Below are positions 1 to 12,779 of a stretch of DNA of 64,000 nucleotides, one piece after another. Below the pieces are notes generated by a model. It saw only the letters and a list, made by a program, of their open reading frames with translations. It did no database searches and was not told the DNA's origin. The translations under genes and the position numbers were made by a program. The stretch comes from Peromyscus leucopus (taxonomy: Eukaryota; Chordata; Mammalia; Rodentia; Cricetidae), in NCBI RefSeq assembly GCF_004664715.2, contig NC_051072.1:41967142-42031141 (forward strand). The letters are read 5' to 3'. Each line of letters starts with the position of its first letter. Position 1 is the stretch's first letter.

Positions 1-250
1 AAACAAAACAAAACAAAAAAGAAAAATGGTGCCTAGCATGTAGTAAACTAATATAAAGGTTAGCTACTTTTATCTAGATACAAAGCTGTTTCATTTTATA
101 GTCAGCCTTTGTGGGAAGAACAGTCAAATACACTTGTAGACTAATTTTATTTGGTTGTTAGATCTTTGTCTGTAGAAAATCAAACTAAACCAAATATTCT
201 TCCTACATGATTTCTTCTAAATAAATATTTATTGAACATAAACATTTGAG

Positions 251-412
251 TGCCTGGTTATGATGGCTCATCAGGTGTTGGAATGGCCCTTGCTAACAAA
301 CCTGATGACCTGAATTGGATCCCAAGAATCCACATGGTAGAAGAAGAGAACCAACTCTCTACAGTTGTCCTCTCACGCCAACATACACTATTGCATGTGC
401 ATACACACACAA
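251..412 (+). repeat. B2/B3-type SINE, diverged
   Basis: A tRNA-like head (tgatggctcatcaggtgttg), 'gacctgaattggatcc' and 'cctctcacgccaacataca' follow the B2/B3 order. Diverged copy. Confidence 0.6.
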
Positions 413-1058
413 TAATTAACTAAGTAACCAGTGAAAAACTAAACAAAAAATACTCCATTGTGTGAATTTGCTTTTTAAGGTATATCTAGTAATGTATCAA
501 AGCATGTTATTATTATTATTATTGACAATTGTGTTTCTGAATGGTTCTTTAAAATTAATTGTATTTATTTCTTTTCAGAATAACACACTTTTTTAAAAAA
601 AAATTGTTATGAAGAATTCCAAACATAAATACACACTTCCTTGATAATTTCAGTAGCAAATCTATATTTGTTTTTCATTGTGCTTGAAAACAGAAGAAGT
701 GATGTCGTCTATCTACTTCTCTTGCACTTTTTTTGGTTGAATGAATCAGTGAAGTTATCTAAATATGGTAAAATTGTATAACTTTTTATACAAAATGTAC
801 ATTAAAACAATTTAGTGCCAACAGTAGATCATTAATATAGTATAATACTTGAGTTATATATTGAGGACTTGATAATATGTGTTTAAGACAATTAAAAAAA
901 ATGTTGTAGTTGAACCTTTGTTTGATTTGAAGTCACAGAAACAAATTTACTTAATAAGTGGATGTTAAGTACTAGGAATATGCTACTTAGCACAAGTAAA
1001 TCTCTTGAGCTTTTGATGTAAAAGATGTTTTTTAAAAATTTTTATGTTTTATATATAT

Positions 1059-1193
1059 TGGTTTTTCGAGACAGGGTTTCTCTGTGTAGCTTTGTGCCTT
1101 TCCTGGAACTCACTTGGTAGCCCAGGCTGGCCTCGAACTCACAGAGATCCGCCTGGCTCTGCGGATTAAAGGCGTGTGCCACCACCGCCTGGC
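1059..1193 (-). repeat. B1 SINE (cricetid type)
   Basis: Reverse complement of B1, from gtttttcgagacagggtttc to ccaccaccgcctggc. The 16 or so bases of the usual 'cctcccgagtgctgg' block are deleted (ctctgc joins directly to ggattaaagg). Confidence 0.9.
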
Positions 1194-1360
1194 TTTAAAA
1201 TTTTTTTATATAATGTAAAAATTATTTTATACCTGTAGTTGTAGTATGAGAGAACTCTTAGAGTTCTATTATAGCGTCTAATAATAGCTTATTTTCATTT
1301 TCAGTATCTCGCAGATTCTATTTTCTCTCTTTTTTAAAATTAATTAATTTAATTAATTTT

Positions 1361-1489
1361 CTCTCTTTATGTAGACCTGTCTGTCCTGGAATTTGGTATA
1401 TAAACTAATCTGGCCTTGAACGTGCAGAGATCCTCTTGTCTCTGCCCCTCAAACGCAGGACTTAAAGGTGTATGCCACCATGTCTGGCT
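1361..1489 (-). repeat. Old diverged B1 SINE
   Basis: Recognisable reverse-complement B1 blocks: 'ctggccttgaacgtgcagag', 'cttaaaggtgtatgccacca', 'tgtctggct'. Strongly diverged. Confidence 0.75.
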
Positions 1490-2192
1490 AGATTATATTT
1501 CCTAATAGAGCATACTATACAACAGTCTTAATGTATTTTTGGCTAAATGTCACCATTACACTAATTTCTGATAATGTTTGTAAGTTGCTTTTTTTGTTCT
1601 TTGAAGCAGAAAATTACAATTTTAAGAAAATTGGACAGAAAGATCAGTATACCCGTGTCAGAAGTCAGTTGTTTAAAACAAAAATGGACTTTATTTTTTG
1701 ACTCAGTACAGGTTATCTACATGGGCATAATAACATTCTGAAAATAATCAAATTTAAATTGTTAGTACTAATTTGAGCTGCATTTATACAACTGTACCAT
1801 TTTGATTTTGGAAATCTTGTTTCTCGTAGCCATACCCATATGTATTATTAAACTTCCTTTACTTCATTGTGATAAGGCTCATGATGAATTAACTATTTTG
1901 TTTGGTCATTTTTTTTGGTATTTTCATTTAACTATTTTGAATGTCTAATTCTGTAATAATAGGTGACACCATCATTTATGATTTCCTACATATTTCTAAG
2001 CTCATAGCATGTAGAGTACATTTATGTAATCTTTATGTAAGCATGATGATAGTGCTATTGTTTTCCCATTATTGCAGACAAAATTAAATGACAGAGGTAA
2101 ATAAATGGTTTGTTCAAGGTCAGACAGCTAGCTAGTAGGTATTGGAGTCATAATGTAAACATCGACATTCTTATGTTAAGATCCACACTCTT

Positions 2193-2317
2193 GCCTTTAA
2201 TCCCAGTACTTGGGAGGCAGAGCCAGCGGATCTCTGTAAGTTCAAGGCCAGCCTGGTCTACTAGAGCAAAATCCAGGACAGGCACCAAAACTACACAGAG
2301 AAACAAAAAAAAAAAAA
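2193..2317 (+). repeat. B1 SINE, 5'-truncated
   Basis: Starts at gcctttaatcccag and runs to an A-rich tail. The flanks match as an imperfect target duplication: agatccacactctt upstream, agattcacactctt downstream. Confidence 0.9.
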
Positions 2318-2639
2318 AGATTCACACTCTTAGCAATTTTTTTATTAAGTGTGAGACTAAATCAAGAATGTTGTCTTAAGTTAAAAACCTGCATTATTTG
2401 TTTAAAAACAGTCTATTGTAGGTATATTCTGAAAATAAATAGATTAAAAACTAAAAGGAAGCAAGTTCTATTTGTATTGACACAATGCTGACTTTAAAAA
2501 AAACATGATTAGATGATTGAAGGCGTGTTCAACCATGCAGTGAAATACTTTGCCAGTCTCAAATGAAGAAAGCCTCCATAGTTCTGCAGTGGTGTTTTTT
2601 TATTTTTATTTTTGAGCCACCACCTCCTGGCTCTGATTT

Positions 2640-2680
2640 TTTTTGTTGTTGTTGTTGTTTGTTTGTTTGTTTGTTGTTTT
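2640..2680. repeat. (TTG)n / (TTTG)n simple repeat
   Basis: Tandem GTT followed by GTTT units. Confidence 0.9.
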
Positions 2681-3439
2681 TCATTTTAGAATATAAGTCA
2701 ATAGCATTGCCCAGAGTTTTCTTCTGTTTAAAGGTAAAAGAAAGCTGGAAATGAAATAGTAAGCCAAATTAATAAAAGTAGTTATCAAGCATGAGGAAGA
2801 AAAGTGGGAAGCTAGAGTTTAGACTAGTATACATGTTTTACATGATTTAACATAATAAAAGAGCTAATCCCCAGTACTATGAAAACATAATAAAATAATA
2901 AAAGTTAAAATCTAAAAAAAACTATTCTTAAGAGGGAGTGTGTGTATTTGTTGTGATATTGTGACAGTCACCTAAGAATAATATTTTAAGTAAGTATGGT
3001 AGACTATAACATAAAAACCAAAAGAAAAAGAACAATCAAATTGACATTTTGTAATGCTGCTGCTTTTAATAATACTGGCATCATCATTTTAAAATTCAAA
3101 AATTTGAGACTATTTCCATGTATGTAGATACATGTAGTAGAAATAGGGCTTTAAAGTCTGTAATTTTCATTACAAGAAATATAGAATTGTTCTGTGCGAT
3201 TGCTTATGTGTATCTCAAATTCAGCATGTCAACACAGAGCACAGTATCATAGTTACTCTTGGTACCACAGTTGTATTTAAACACAGGACTTGGAAAAATG
3301 TGAAAATTGTGTATTTTGGGTCTTCTGGTCAACTGTTCTTTTTACATGTTACCCATTCTCCTTTAAAACTTTCTTGTGACTATTCCATACTCCCTATCCC
3401 AAAGTCATATAATGACACTTTTCTACATAGTATTTGTTA

Positions 3440-3578
3440 TTTTGTTTTTGCAATAGGGTCTTACTCTGTAGCTCTAGCTGGCCTGGGACTGGCTATGTAG
3501 AGCAGGCTGACCTTGAACTCACAGAGCTCAGCCTGTCTGTGCACCCCAAGTACCGAGCATGTACCAGCATGCCTAGCC
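3440..3578 (-). repeat. Old B1-related SINE
   Basis: Reverse-complement B1 blocks: 'gcaatagggtcttactctgt', 'tgaccttgaactcacagagc', 'catgcctagcc'. Diverged. Confidence 0.65.
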
Positions 3579-3877
3579 CTCTACAAAATACTTGACGGTT
3601 ACTTCTTTATCTGTGGTTTCTGACCTTCTTGACTTCAAAGACTTACCCCTGAAATATTTGTTATTCCTTTGTACAATATTGGCTGTAGTTTATATAAAAA
3701 GATAATAGGTAAATGATAGTTTAGATTATATATAATATATATGAATGATTTATATGGATGAGTCATAATCATCTAAATACGCATAGGAATATTTGTTAAG
3801 ACTATGAGACTTCCAATTCTGTTAATTTTCCAAAACAAAGATGCAGTGATTTCTTTGGGTTCTTTGAGTTAACTTTT

Positions 3878-4672
3878 ATTTATTTATTTTAATTTTAATT
3901 TTTTTTTTTATTTTACAATACTATTCAGTTCTACATAACAGCCACAGATTCCCTTGTTCTCCCCCTTCCTGCTCCCCTCCCCTTCCCCCCAGCCCACCTC
4001 CCATTCCTACCACCTCCAGATCAAGGCCTCCCCCGAGGATTGAGATCGACCTGATAGACTCAGTCCAGACAGGTCCAGTCCCCTCCTTCCAGATTGAGCC
4101 AAGCGTCCCTGCATAAGCCCCAGGTTTCAAACAGCCAACTCATGCAACGAGCCCAGGACCTGGTACCACTGCCTAGATGCCTCCCAAACAGATCAAGCCA
4201 ATCAACTGCCTCACCTATTCAGAGGGCCTGATCCAGTTGGGGGGCCCTCAGCCTTTGGTTCATAGTTCATGTGTTCCCATTCGTTTGGCTATTTGTCCCT
4301 GTGCTTTATCCAACCTTGATTTCAATAATTCTCACTCATATAAACCCTCCTCTTTCTCACTAATTAGACTCCCGGCGCTCCACCAGGGGCCTAGCTGTGT
4401 ATGTCTGCATCCAGATTCCTCAGTCCTTGGATGGGGTTTCTGGCACAACTATTAGGGTGTTTGGCCATCCCATCACCAGAGTAGGTCAGTCCCGGCTGTC
4501 TCTCGGCCATTGCCAGCAGTCTTTTGTGGAGGTATCTTTGTGGATTTCTGTGGGCCTTTTTAGCACTTTGTTTCTTCCTTTTCTCATGTGGTCTTCATTT
4601 ACCATAGTCTCCTATTCCTTGTTCTCCCTCTCTGTTCTTGATTCAGCTGGGATCTCCCGCAAAGGGTGAGGG
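3878..4672 (-). mobile_element. 5'-truncated LINE-1 3' end
   Basis: The left edge is a poly-T (antisense poly-A). A C-rich tract (antisense of the G-rich L1 3' UTR) follows, then sequence I recall from rodent L1 3' UTR/ORF2 ends ('catcaccagagtaggtcag', 'gtggatttctgtgggcc'). The flanking duplication ttgagttaactttta-like occurs at 3864-3877 and 4673-4686. About 795 nt; no ORF2 frame survives. Confidence 0.8.
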
Positions 4673-5720
4673 TTGAGTTAACTTTAATATGAGTATTACA
4701 GGATATCATTTAGTCAAGTAGATAGACAAAGCCTCTTTAAAAAGCCTTAGGCACACTCTTGCCAGATATTTTTTCTTATTTAGGGATAACCATTGGTGTT
4801 GCTTGTAGCTGATTAGTTTGTGTATTTATTCATATTTGTCAAAATACCTTTGGTTTATTCCCTCATGAGTTATCAATGATAGAAAATATCTAGGACTCCT
4901 TTCCCCCTCCATCTAGATGAAGTTATCTCATTTTTCTTACTAGATCTGTATTTAGTGTTTTAGATTTTTGTTTTTCTGCTCAAAGTGAGATGTTTAATTA
5001 GCTGTGATTACTGTTTTCCATATAAACTAGCATTTTGAATTCTTGGAGATTAGTAAAGATCCTTTTTTATATTTTGTACAATGAACTGTGAAAGATCCTT
5101 CAGCTTCATATGTTTAAACACAACACCTATGCGGTTACTTTAATGTCCTTGGAAATCTGTCTTCCAGGGCCCCGTTGACTCCTTCCTCCCAGCCCCTCCT
5201 TTTCCAAAGTTGGGGCCTTTCGTACTCTGTGTTCTGAAACTTTACAGTGGTTTGCCTGAGCTTGGCTGATTTTTTTTATTTTTTATTATTATTATGTGTC
5301 TAGACTCAGTCTCACTTTCTCTCCAGAACATTCGTTGTTCTTTTGAAGTGAAGGCCAGGGGTCCAGGTTTTAAGACTTGGGTTTTTCAGTGGACTTTTCC
5401 TCCAGCATTCTTGTCTTCCTTTTTAGTCTTTATTATCTTTCATCTTATCTTTAGCTTCACCTTTTCCCTTTCTAAAGGTGTATGGTTCTGCTCTTTCCTG
5501 TGCTTTTAAGGGGGAGAAATGGAGACGTGGTATATGATGTGCCTCTGGGTGTTTCTTGGCCCCTTAGTATTTAGCTTTTTCTGATCTGATGAGTCACTAA
5601 GGTGAAATATATATGCAACATTCCATCTCCTGATAATTTATTGATAAACCTAAATGTGTATTCATTTTTAACAGTATTGGTGTTGTAACAATTTTTCCCA
5701 CTAATAAAAATAGTGCTTTT

Positions 5721-5828
5721 GTTGGGTGTGATGGGACACCTGTAATTCTAACATTCAGGAGGCAGAGGCAGAATCAATAATATGAGGGTGGTTTGACCTT
5801 CATAGCAAGACCCTGTCTCAAAAAAATC
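5721..5828 (+). repeat. Old B1-related SINE
   Basis: Blocks 'gttgggtgtgatgggacacc', 'aggaggcagaggcag' and 'agaccctgtctcaaaaaaa' in B1 order, with large deletions. Confidence 0.6.
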
Positions 5829-6256
5829 CAGAGAAAATGAAAACAAACCAACTAAAGCAAAGATAACAAAACTCAAAACTACCCCAGAAGAGTATTTGAG
5901 ATGCCTTTTTCTGCTTCTGTTTGTGGGACATTTTAAGGATGCTTGCTTATAGTGCAGGGGTCAGAACTTCATAAACTACATGTATCTGTGTTATCAGAGT
6001 ATGAGTAAATGTGATTTTTGTCTAAATACACTATATACTGCTATATCTAAATACTGTATACTTTATATCGAATTATAATTTTTAATAGATTATTTTGTGG
6101 AAGTTTGTCTAGTGCCAGAATATTGCCTACCTTATGAATGTATTTTCAAGTTTCATCTGTTACTTAATTTATTATTGCCTTGTTTACTAATCTGGATTTT
6201 GTGTGAAACAATGAACTGCACTGTTGAAAATTACCATGTGTCTTTCTGGGTTTTAG

Positions 6257-6352
6257 GTTGTGGAAAATGCCCTTAAAGTGAATCCAGTATTAAGTCCACA
6301 GATGTTCCAACCAATTCTGCCCTATGTTTTCAGAGGTGTTATTGAAGGCGAG
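6257..6352 (+). CDS. IPO11: IPO11 internal coding exon (window exon 1)
   Basis: Importin-11 is a karyopherin-beta (importin-beta superfamily) receptor that carries cargo such as ubiquitin-conjugating enzyme UBE2E3 and ribosomal protein RPL12 into the nucleus under Ran control. This exon is flanked by a good acceptor (ttttag) and donor (gtaaga) and is exactly 96 nt, 32 codons in phase 0, beginning VVENALKVNPVLSPQ and ending FRGVIEGE. From memory this matches mammalian IPO11 near its C terminus almost residue for residue. It lies in the C-terminal HEAT-repeat solenoid. The next exon continues in the same phase. No start or stop codon is expected here. The function is inferred from family knowledge; the exon structure is seen directly. 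Confidence 0.95.
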
Positions 6353-7088
6353 GTAAGATTCCTTTAAGCTTTTGGAGATAGCACTGGACTCCAAGTTCTA
6401 GTTTTAATTATTCTCCTTTTGCATAGGAAAAACTTTTTTCTCATTGATAATTGTGAAAAGAAAGCTTTATCATTGGATCATATTTAGTTGGGTAAATTTG
6501 AGGATAGTTACATAGTTTGCCATTTGTTTCCTCATATATAAAGGATCATTTCTTTGTGTCTGTTTTTGTGTAAGGTAAGTATGGATGCGTGTTTGTGTGC
6601 ATGTGGAGGCCAAAGGTTGTGGTGTTGTGTCTCTTCCTAATTTCTCTCCGCTTTACTTTTTGGGTTGGATCGATCTCTCTCTCTCTGAAATTGGAGTTTG
6701 CCGTTTGGCTAGACTGGCTTGTGAACAAGCTCCCATCCTTATGCCTGTACAGCAGATACTTACCCAGTGAACCATCTCTCCAGTCCCTGATTTCGGCTCC
6801 TAAATAATCTGCACAACAATAAGCAATAGTGATACAAATATTCACAAATAAATTACACATTATAAATGTAGAATACATGCACACACATAAATCTATAATT
6901 ATTTAGAAATTTTGTAAGAACTCAAGAAATATTGGTAGATGGCACTACATAGAGCAACACGAAGGGGAATGTTGTTTTATATTTCTGAAGGAGAGCCATT
7001 TTTTAACATGTTGATACTGCAGTATTGATTTTTTTCAATTATACTTGTACATTAACACAATTTTATATTCTGTATCTTAATTGTGCAG
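6353..7088 (+). other. IPO11: IPO11 intron
   Basis: Short intron between window exons 1 and 2, with GT (gtaaga) and AG (ttgtgcag) ends. It contains one diverged minus-strand tRNA-derived repeat (about 6582-6786); the rest is AT-rich and featureless. Confidence 0.9.
6582..6786 (-). repeat. Diverged tRNA-head rodent repeat
   Basis: It ends in 'agtgaaccatctctccagtc', the reverse complement of the B2/B3-type tRNA head, preceded by 'gtgtgcatgtggaggccaaa'. The central part is not typical B3; exact family not assigned. Confidence 0.5.
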
Positions 7089-7202
7089 AGGTATCCAGTA
7101 GTGATGTCCATCTATCTTGCTGTTATGGGTCGAGTCTTACTACAAAATACCAGTTTCTTTTCTTCACTTCTTAATGAGATGGCACGTGAATTTAATCAGG
7201 AG
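7089..7202 (+). CDS. IPO11: IPO11 internal coding exon (window exon 2)
   Basis: Second IPO11 exon, 114 nt or 38 codons in phase 0. It begins RYPVVMSIYLAVMGRVLL and ends MAREFNQE, followed by the donor gtaaga. It starts directly after ttgtgcag and joins the preceding exon in frame (…GVIEGE to RYPVV…), which fits the C-terminal HEAT repeats of importin-11. The heptad-like alternation of hydrophobic residues is consistent with one HEAT helix pair. In the genomic strand an open frame runs past the donor to 7265, but the splice site and homology end the exon at 7202. Confidence 0.95.
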
Positions 7203-7796
7203 GTAAGAGTCTGTGCGCCTAAATTTAAGGAAGTCTGTGACAATATACATATTGGAGATAGTTGATAAAATACTGAATCTCTAAGTTCTTTGAAGCATTG
7301 AAATCTTTACATTATAAATCTTGTAACATTTGGGTTTTTTCTGTTGCTTGATGTAGAAGAAAGAACAGTGGTCCTGTAAATAGCAGATCAAAGTCTTACA
7401 ATTTGTTCTTATCCAAAATGACTGATTTAATTTTACTTAGCTATAGAATAGAACTTTGATTTGTTTATGACTCTAGTATTCTTTAATGATTCATAAGCTG
7501 AAACAGGAACACTTCACATATATTCATGAACTGTCTTGTTTCTTTCCTTTAATGATTTAATTTAAAGCCATGGATTGAGGAAATTTCTGTTCTCATAATA
7601 TTGTGGGTGAAACAGACTATTCAGTTAAGTTTGAAGAGGTTCTTCAGTGCCTTAGTTACTTGTGACTAAATACTGTATGTGATATTCTGTAACAATCTGA
7701 TGTTTTCAGTGATTAATCTGTCTAGGCTTATGAGATGTGGAAGACAGACTCTATTTAACTCATCTTTAGATTGGAGGGGACAGTTGATGAAATCTT

Positions 7797-7968
7797 TTCT
7801 TTTTTCTTTTTCTTTTTTGGTTTTTTTCAAGACAGGGTTTTTCTGTGTAGTTTTGGTGCCTGTCCTGGATCTCGCTCTGTAGACCAGGCTGGCCTCGAAC
7901 TCAGAGATCCACCTGGCTCTGCCTCCCAAGTGTTGGGATTAAAGGTGTGCGCCACAACCACCCGCCAG
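7797..7968 (-). repeat. B1 SINE
   Basis: Reverse-complement B1 from the T-rich start through 'gaccaggctggcctcgaact' to 'gccacaaccacccgcc'. Flanking duplication 'gaaatctttt' on both sides. Confidence 0.9.
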
Positions 7969-8970
7969 AAATCTTTTGACCTATAATGGAAATAAATCTA
8001 ATTCAGGGAGATCCAGGACAAGCAAGTGGAAATTTTGCCATGGAGAACTGAACCACAAATTTGAGAGCCCAGCCTTCGTTTCAGTGACTTGATAGGAGAA
8101 ATGTTTTCATTAGTCTGTTAATTTTAACTGGGACAGGAACTATGTAAAAATTTATTCAGTTTAATTCAGCAAAATTTTTGAGTGACTCTGGCAATATAAT
8201 TCACAGCATAAATTATGTGTTATGGCAAATAGTATTTTAAATCTTTATAAGAACTCAATAATAGCATTTGTATTTCTGTCTCATATGCAAAAATATTAGA
8301 GATTTGGAGAGCGTCCACACTGCTAGTATATAGAAGAGTTGGAATGCAGACCCCAGCAACTCTGTCTTAGCATCTGGTGCCCCAGAGGTAAATTCCTCTG
8401 GACTCACTCCACAGCAGTCTCCTCTAGTCACTGGGCATATTTGACCAGAAAGTTCATAGACTTTTTTAAGGGAAAAAAGTACATAAATACTTTAATAATA
8501 TAAGCATTGTGCTAGAAATATACACAGTATGCTATGGAAACAGAAAAGCCATCAACTCCGTTAACAAAACAAATTTTAATTAGAAAAATAAAATGACCTA
8601 TAGTTTTATGTCAGCATTGTATTTGGCTAAATTCAAATGTATTTCAGTAAATTATTAAGTGACCTAATTGCAATTAAACTATAGATAACTGAGCTTTTTT
8701 AAGCTTTAAAATATTAGACATTAACATTATAATTTGTATTGAACACTAAACCTAACGTTCCTTTTCATATAATCAAAGCACCATGTAAGAGCTATCCCAT
8801 TCACTCTTGGTAACTTTGAAAGCAAACACGTTTTTAAACTTGTGATTTTAAGTATTATTATGGAAACAACCTACTATCCTTTATCTGTAACTTCTTCCAG
8901 TCTTACTTTTCCTTTCCTTGTTCCCCAGTTTTGGACTTTTCTCTTTTAAACTTGAGGGTTTTTTTTAATG

Positions 8971-9125
8971 TTTTATTATTTTTAATTTGTGTATGTGTCT
9001 GCATGTGGGTATGATACATAAGTGCAGACCACTGTAGAGGCCAGAGGCGGCATATCTCCATAGATCTGGAGTAACAGGTACTTGCGAGTCGCCCGATGTG
9101 GGCACTTGGAGTCAAATCTAGCTTA
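8971..9125 (-). repeat. B3-like SINE fragment
   Basis: 'gtgtctgcatgtgggtatg', 'gtagaggccagaggcgg' and 'gatctggagtaacaggtac' follow the reverse-complement order of B3. The tRNA head is missing. Confidence 0.55.
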
Positions 9126-9764
9126 CAGAGTGTCTTTCCTGGGACTCTGCTTCCATGTCCCTAAGCTTTTGATTTTGCTCGTGTGTTCAGTAATGTTGGG
9201 AGCAATGTGTTCATCATCCAGGCAGGTGAAGTACAAGAGTGACTACTTCCTGAAATTGTGTACTCTCTACCCCTTTAGTGCTCGCCCTAATTCTGGGCCT
9301 GCTTCTATATCATTATTCTGACTATGGCCTGTGTGCAGTCTTTATTTTATAAAGGCCATGAAGTAAGAATAAGTAGTACATTTTTTTTCAGTTCAGAAAA
9401 TAAAAATTATAGTATATACTGACATGATTTTAAGTTTTTTGTAGGAGGGCAAATGACCGTGTCATTTGTTTACATACTGTTTATGGGTAATCCGGGGGAT
9501 TGAGTAATTGTGACTGGGCTATAGTGGCCCACAAAGCTGAAAGGCTTAATACTTGACCCTTTACTAGAAAAACTTGCTGATTCCTCGTATCCAAATTGCT
9601 TTTTGAGTTAGTTCCCTGCTGCACAGTTTACTATTAAATGTTGCTGTCTATTAAATATTTTTATAATAAATGTGTTTTAAATAAAATTACATTGAAAATT
9701 TGGTTTTGCAGATTCAGTTTTTATTAAATTGTATCTATCAAGGCAGCCTCCATTTTTATTCATT

Positions 9765-9921
9765 ATCTTTTGTTTGTTTTGTTTTTGAAGTAGTGTCTTG
9801 TTCTGTAGACTAGGCTGTAATCGGACTCATTTGTAGGTTAGACTAGTCTCAAACACACAGCAACTCTACTGCCTCAACCTCTCAAGTGCTAGACTATAGG
9901 CATGAGCCACTACACTTGGCC
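9765..9921 (-). repeat. Old B1-related SINE
   Basis: Reverse-complement blocks 'tagtgtcttgttctgtagac', 'cctcaagtgctaga'-like and 'gagccactacacttggcc'. Diverged. Confidence 0.65.
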
Positions 9922-10121
9922 TATTAATTATATTTTAATAATGAAACTCCATAGTAGTTTTTTTTTTTCTGGTCTGGCGAGCACTTTATTAATGTTCCAT
10001 CCTGCCTTGTAGAATCCAAGTATAGCCATGAATGTTTCCATTACAGTTGCTTAATCTGAAATAGAGAAACTGAGAGGCCACCAAGAAATTTCTCCTAAAA
10101 CTGAGTCGCAACAGTTTTCAT

Positions 10122-10134
10122 CCCTTCCTTTCTT

Positions 10135-10178
<44 letters not shown>

Positions 10179-10200
10179 TTCTTTCTTTCTTTCTTTATTT
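10122..10200. repeat. (CT)n / (CTTT)n microsatellite
   Basis: A CT run of about 38 nt is flanked by CTTT units on both sides. Confidence 0.95.
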
Positions 10201-11289
10201 ATTTTTTTAAAGTATTAGGAAAAGATTTATTTTAGAATGGATCAAATACAGCACTATTGTGACCTGGAGTTGCCAGGTTTAATTCAGAAGGTTGAGTTGG
10301 AGGTTCACCAGTTCCAGGCCAGTCTATGATACATAGCAAAACATTGCTTCAGAACCAGATAAAACAAAACAGGACAATAAGAGTAACAAAAACAATTCAG
10401 CAATGAAAGTGATTTTCCATATATTATTCAAATGAACTATTAAAGTGTTAGCATATATCCATATAAGCATATTCTTTTTTAATTCTGATCTTAAGTGAAG
10501 GAGGGGCTGTTCAGCAGAAATCTTGACAAACTCCAAACCCTATGAAGTTTCTCAATTTGGAAATAATCTCACTTTCATTTCTAGGATGTAGGACGAGCAG
10601 ATAATATGAAAGAAACCATGGTTACTGCTCATTGTGAATCTAGAATGCAGAGTCACATCTTGAAAAAAAAAAAAACGTATTCCCTGTGTGTTCTCATAAA
10701 AGGACAAAACAAGTCCTTAGCATTCTTTAACCCAACACTAGGAATAAGGTAAAGAATTCAATAGTGCGTCCTCATTCCCAAATACTCTTCCATGAAACTG
10801 TTATACAAACAATATGCCTACACAGTAAGAAATCACTCTCAGAAATTAACAAAGGAAAAGCTCTGTACAAAAAACCAAAACCATGAGACTAACTGTGGCT
10901 AATACCCAAAGAAGAGCTGGCCTTCAGTTGAGGATGTCCTAGCTCGTATACACACCTTAGGCTTATTCTTTCCACAAATGTTGTCTGTCATCCTTAAATA
11001 TCCCAGGTTCTGGCTCAGCTTATATTTCGAACAATTTAAGCTGACATAGGAGACTGCCAGTCTGGACACTTGGGCAGATGGCAGATTTACATACAAAGAT
11101 ATTATACAATACACTGTGTTTCCATCACCCACATTGACAGCTCACAGCTGCCTGTAACTTCAACTCTTGGGGAATCCAGGGCCCTTTTTGGCTTTCCCCA
11201 GCACCTGCATAATGCGCAAATACCCACACAGACACATGCATGCACACATATTTAAAAATCTTTTAAAAGTACATAGAAATCTAGAATCA

Positions 11290-11466
11290 GTTTTGTTTTG
11301 TTTGGTTTTTTGGTTTTTTGGTTTTTCGAGACAGGGTTTCTCTGTGTAGCTTTGCGCCTTTCCTGGAACTCACTCTGTAATCCAGGCTGGCCTTGAACTC
11401 ACAGAGATTCGCCTGACTCTGCCTCCTGAGTGCTGGGATTAAAGACATATGCCACCACCGCCCAGC
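11290..11466 (-). repeat. B1 SINE (cricetid type)
   Basis: Full reverse-complement B1 with a GTTTT-rich tail. The flanking duplication 'ctagaatca' is present at 11281 and just after the element. Confidence 0.92.
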
Positions 11467-11699
11467 CTAGAATCATTTTTAATCTCACTTTTAAGTGGCA
11501 TAATTACTGACAAATGCAGGTGTGCTTGCCTGTTGGACAAGTCTCGGATTCTTAAATCATGATGTTGTGTGAGATCTATGCACCTTCATTTCCTGGTCCA
11601 CCTGACTCTGGGTCATTCTTTAAGAAGAGAATTGCAGTGTTAGAACTGGGAACTGAGCCGAGCTGGGTTCTTGAAGCACCTTGTGAATGTTGCTCTTTC

Positions 11700-11832
11700 A
11701 ATTTTTTTTAATTATTATTTTTTTACTTTATAATTAATTTAATTTTACACATCAGCCACAGATTCCTCTGTCCTCCCTCCTCCCACCCCCAGCCTTCCCT
11801 CCCAATCCACCCCCCATTCCCACCTCCTCGTT
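11700..11832 (-). mobile_element. LINE-1 3' end fragment
   Basis: Poly-T start, then 'acatcagccacagattcct' and a C-rich tract, the same architecture as the L1 at 3878. Only about 130 nt remain. Confidence 0.65.
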
Positions 11833-12779
11833 GAGTTCACTGTACCATCTCAGGTGCAAAACATAATTTAGGGAATTCAAATGTAAAAAGATTTTCAATT
11901 AGTAACTGCTTGCCTGTTAATTAGGAATAGTATGACTGTTGACTAGGAAAAATGTAACAGTCTTAATAGAAAAGAATAAGAATGTAAGGTTGATTTTATG
12001 TGACTGGATTTTTAAGGTAGAGGTTTGGCATTAAATATTTATTTCTTTAAAGGTGATAGAACTAGAAAAAAATATTTATAAATAAACCTGATAAATAGAT
12101 CTTTTAATGTACATGATCAGTTTTCTTGGTCTTTACTGGAGAGAGGGGGATTGCTACAAAAAGGCAAGTCACTGTGAATGTTAATCAAATCTACAAGATA
12201 ATTTCGTAGCAGTATCTACTCTTTGGTGGGGACACATCAGTGAGCACCTGGCTAAGTTAGCACATAGAATCAGTCATCCCTGCCATTCTATACTATGGAT
12301 TTAGTTTACCTTTAGTTTCATTGTGTTTTATAGCTGTTAGTTTGTTTTCTTTGAGATTCAGCACGTTTGGGTTGCAGCCAGCCTGGTTCTGAGAAGAGGT
12401 ATAGCAAATCAGACTGGCAAATTACAGAACACTGACCAGTAATCATTCAATTTAAAAAAAAAACTATCTAAATACAAATATATATACTTTTCATTGTGCC
12501 AGGAAGAATGGTCTTGATTGATTTATTAAATAATGTTATTCAAATCACTCATTGGCTACACTACATACAGGTTGTCATTACATTTCTTTGTCTCTCATGA
12601 TTAATTGGAGTCAATTTTTTGTTTTAAATTATTCTCCAGACCAAAGCTTGTCTCCAGTTCCATCGGTTTTGTGTTTGTATGATTGAACTTTAACCATGTC
12701 TTAGGTTTTAGATGTCAACAGCACTTACTCTTATACAAGAAAAATTTCAAATATTGAGATGTCATCTTTCTTCATCCAG

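Larger units (their letters stand above)
1..6256 (+). other. IPO11: IPO11 intron (5' part outside window)
   Basis: No coding exon was recognised upstream of 6257, so this is the 3' part of an IPO11 intron. It is AT-rich and holds a B3/B2 SINE, several B1 copies, a truncated L1 and short simple repeats, listed separately. The intervals 430-1055, 1500-2180, 2690-3435, 4690-5715 and 5830-6240 show no open reading frame with coding character, only AT-rich intronic sequence. Confidence 0.8.
7203..12779 (+). other. IPO11: IPO11 intron
   Basis: Intron of about 5.6 kb between window exons 2 and 3. It holds B1 copies (7800, 9765, 11291), a B3 (8971), a CT microsatellite (10122) and an L1 3' end (11700). 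Stretches without a recognised element (7270-7790, 7970-8970, 9130-9760, 10200-11280, 11840-12775) are AT-rich and show no coding or RNA-gene signal. Confidence 0.9.

Noticed and set aside
4177..4669. Two overlapping plus-strand frames of about 90 codons
   Set aside because: They lie within the antisense 3' end of a truncated L1.
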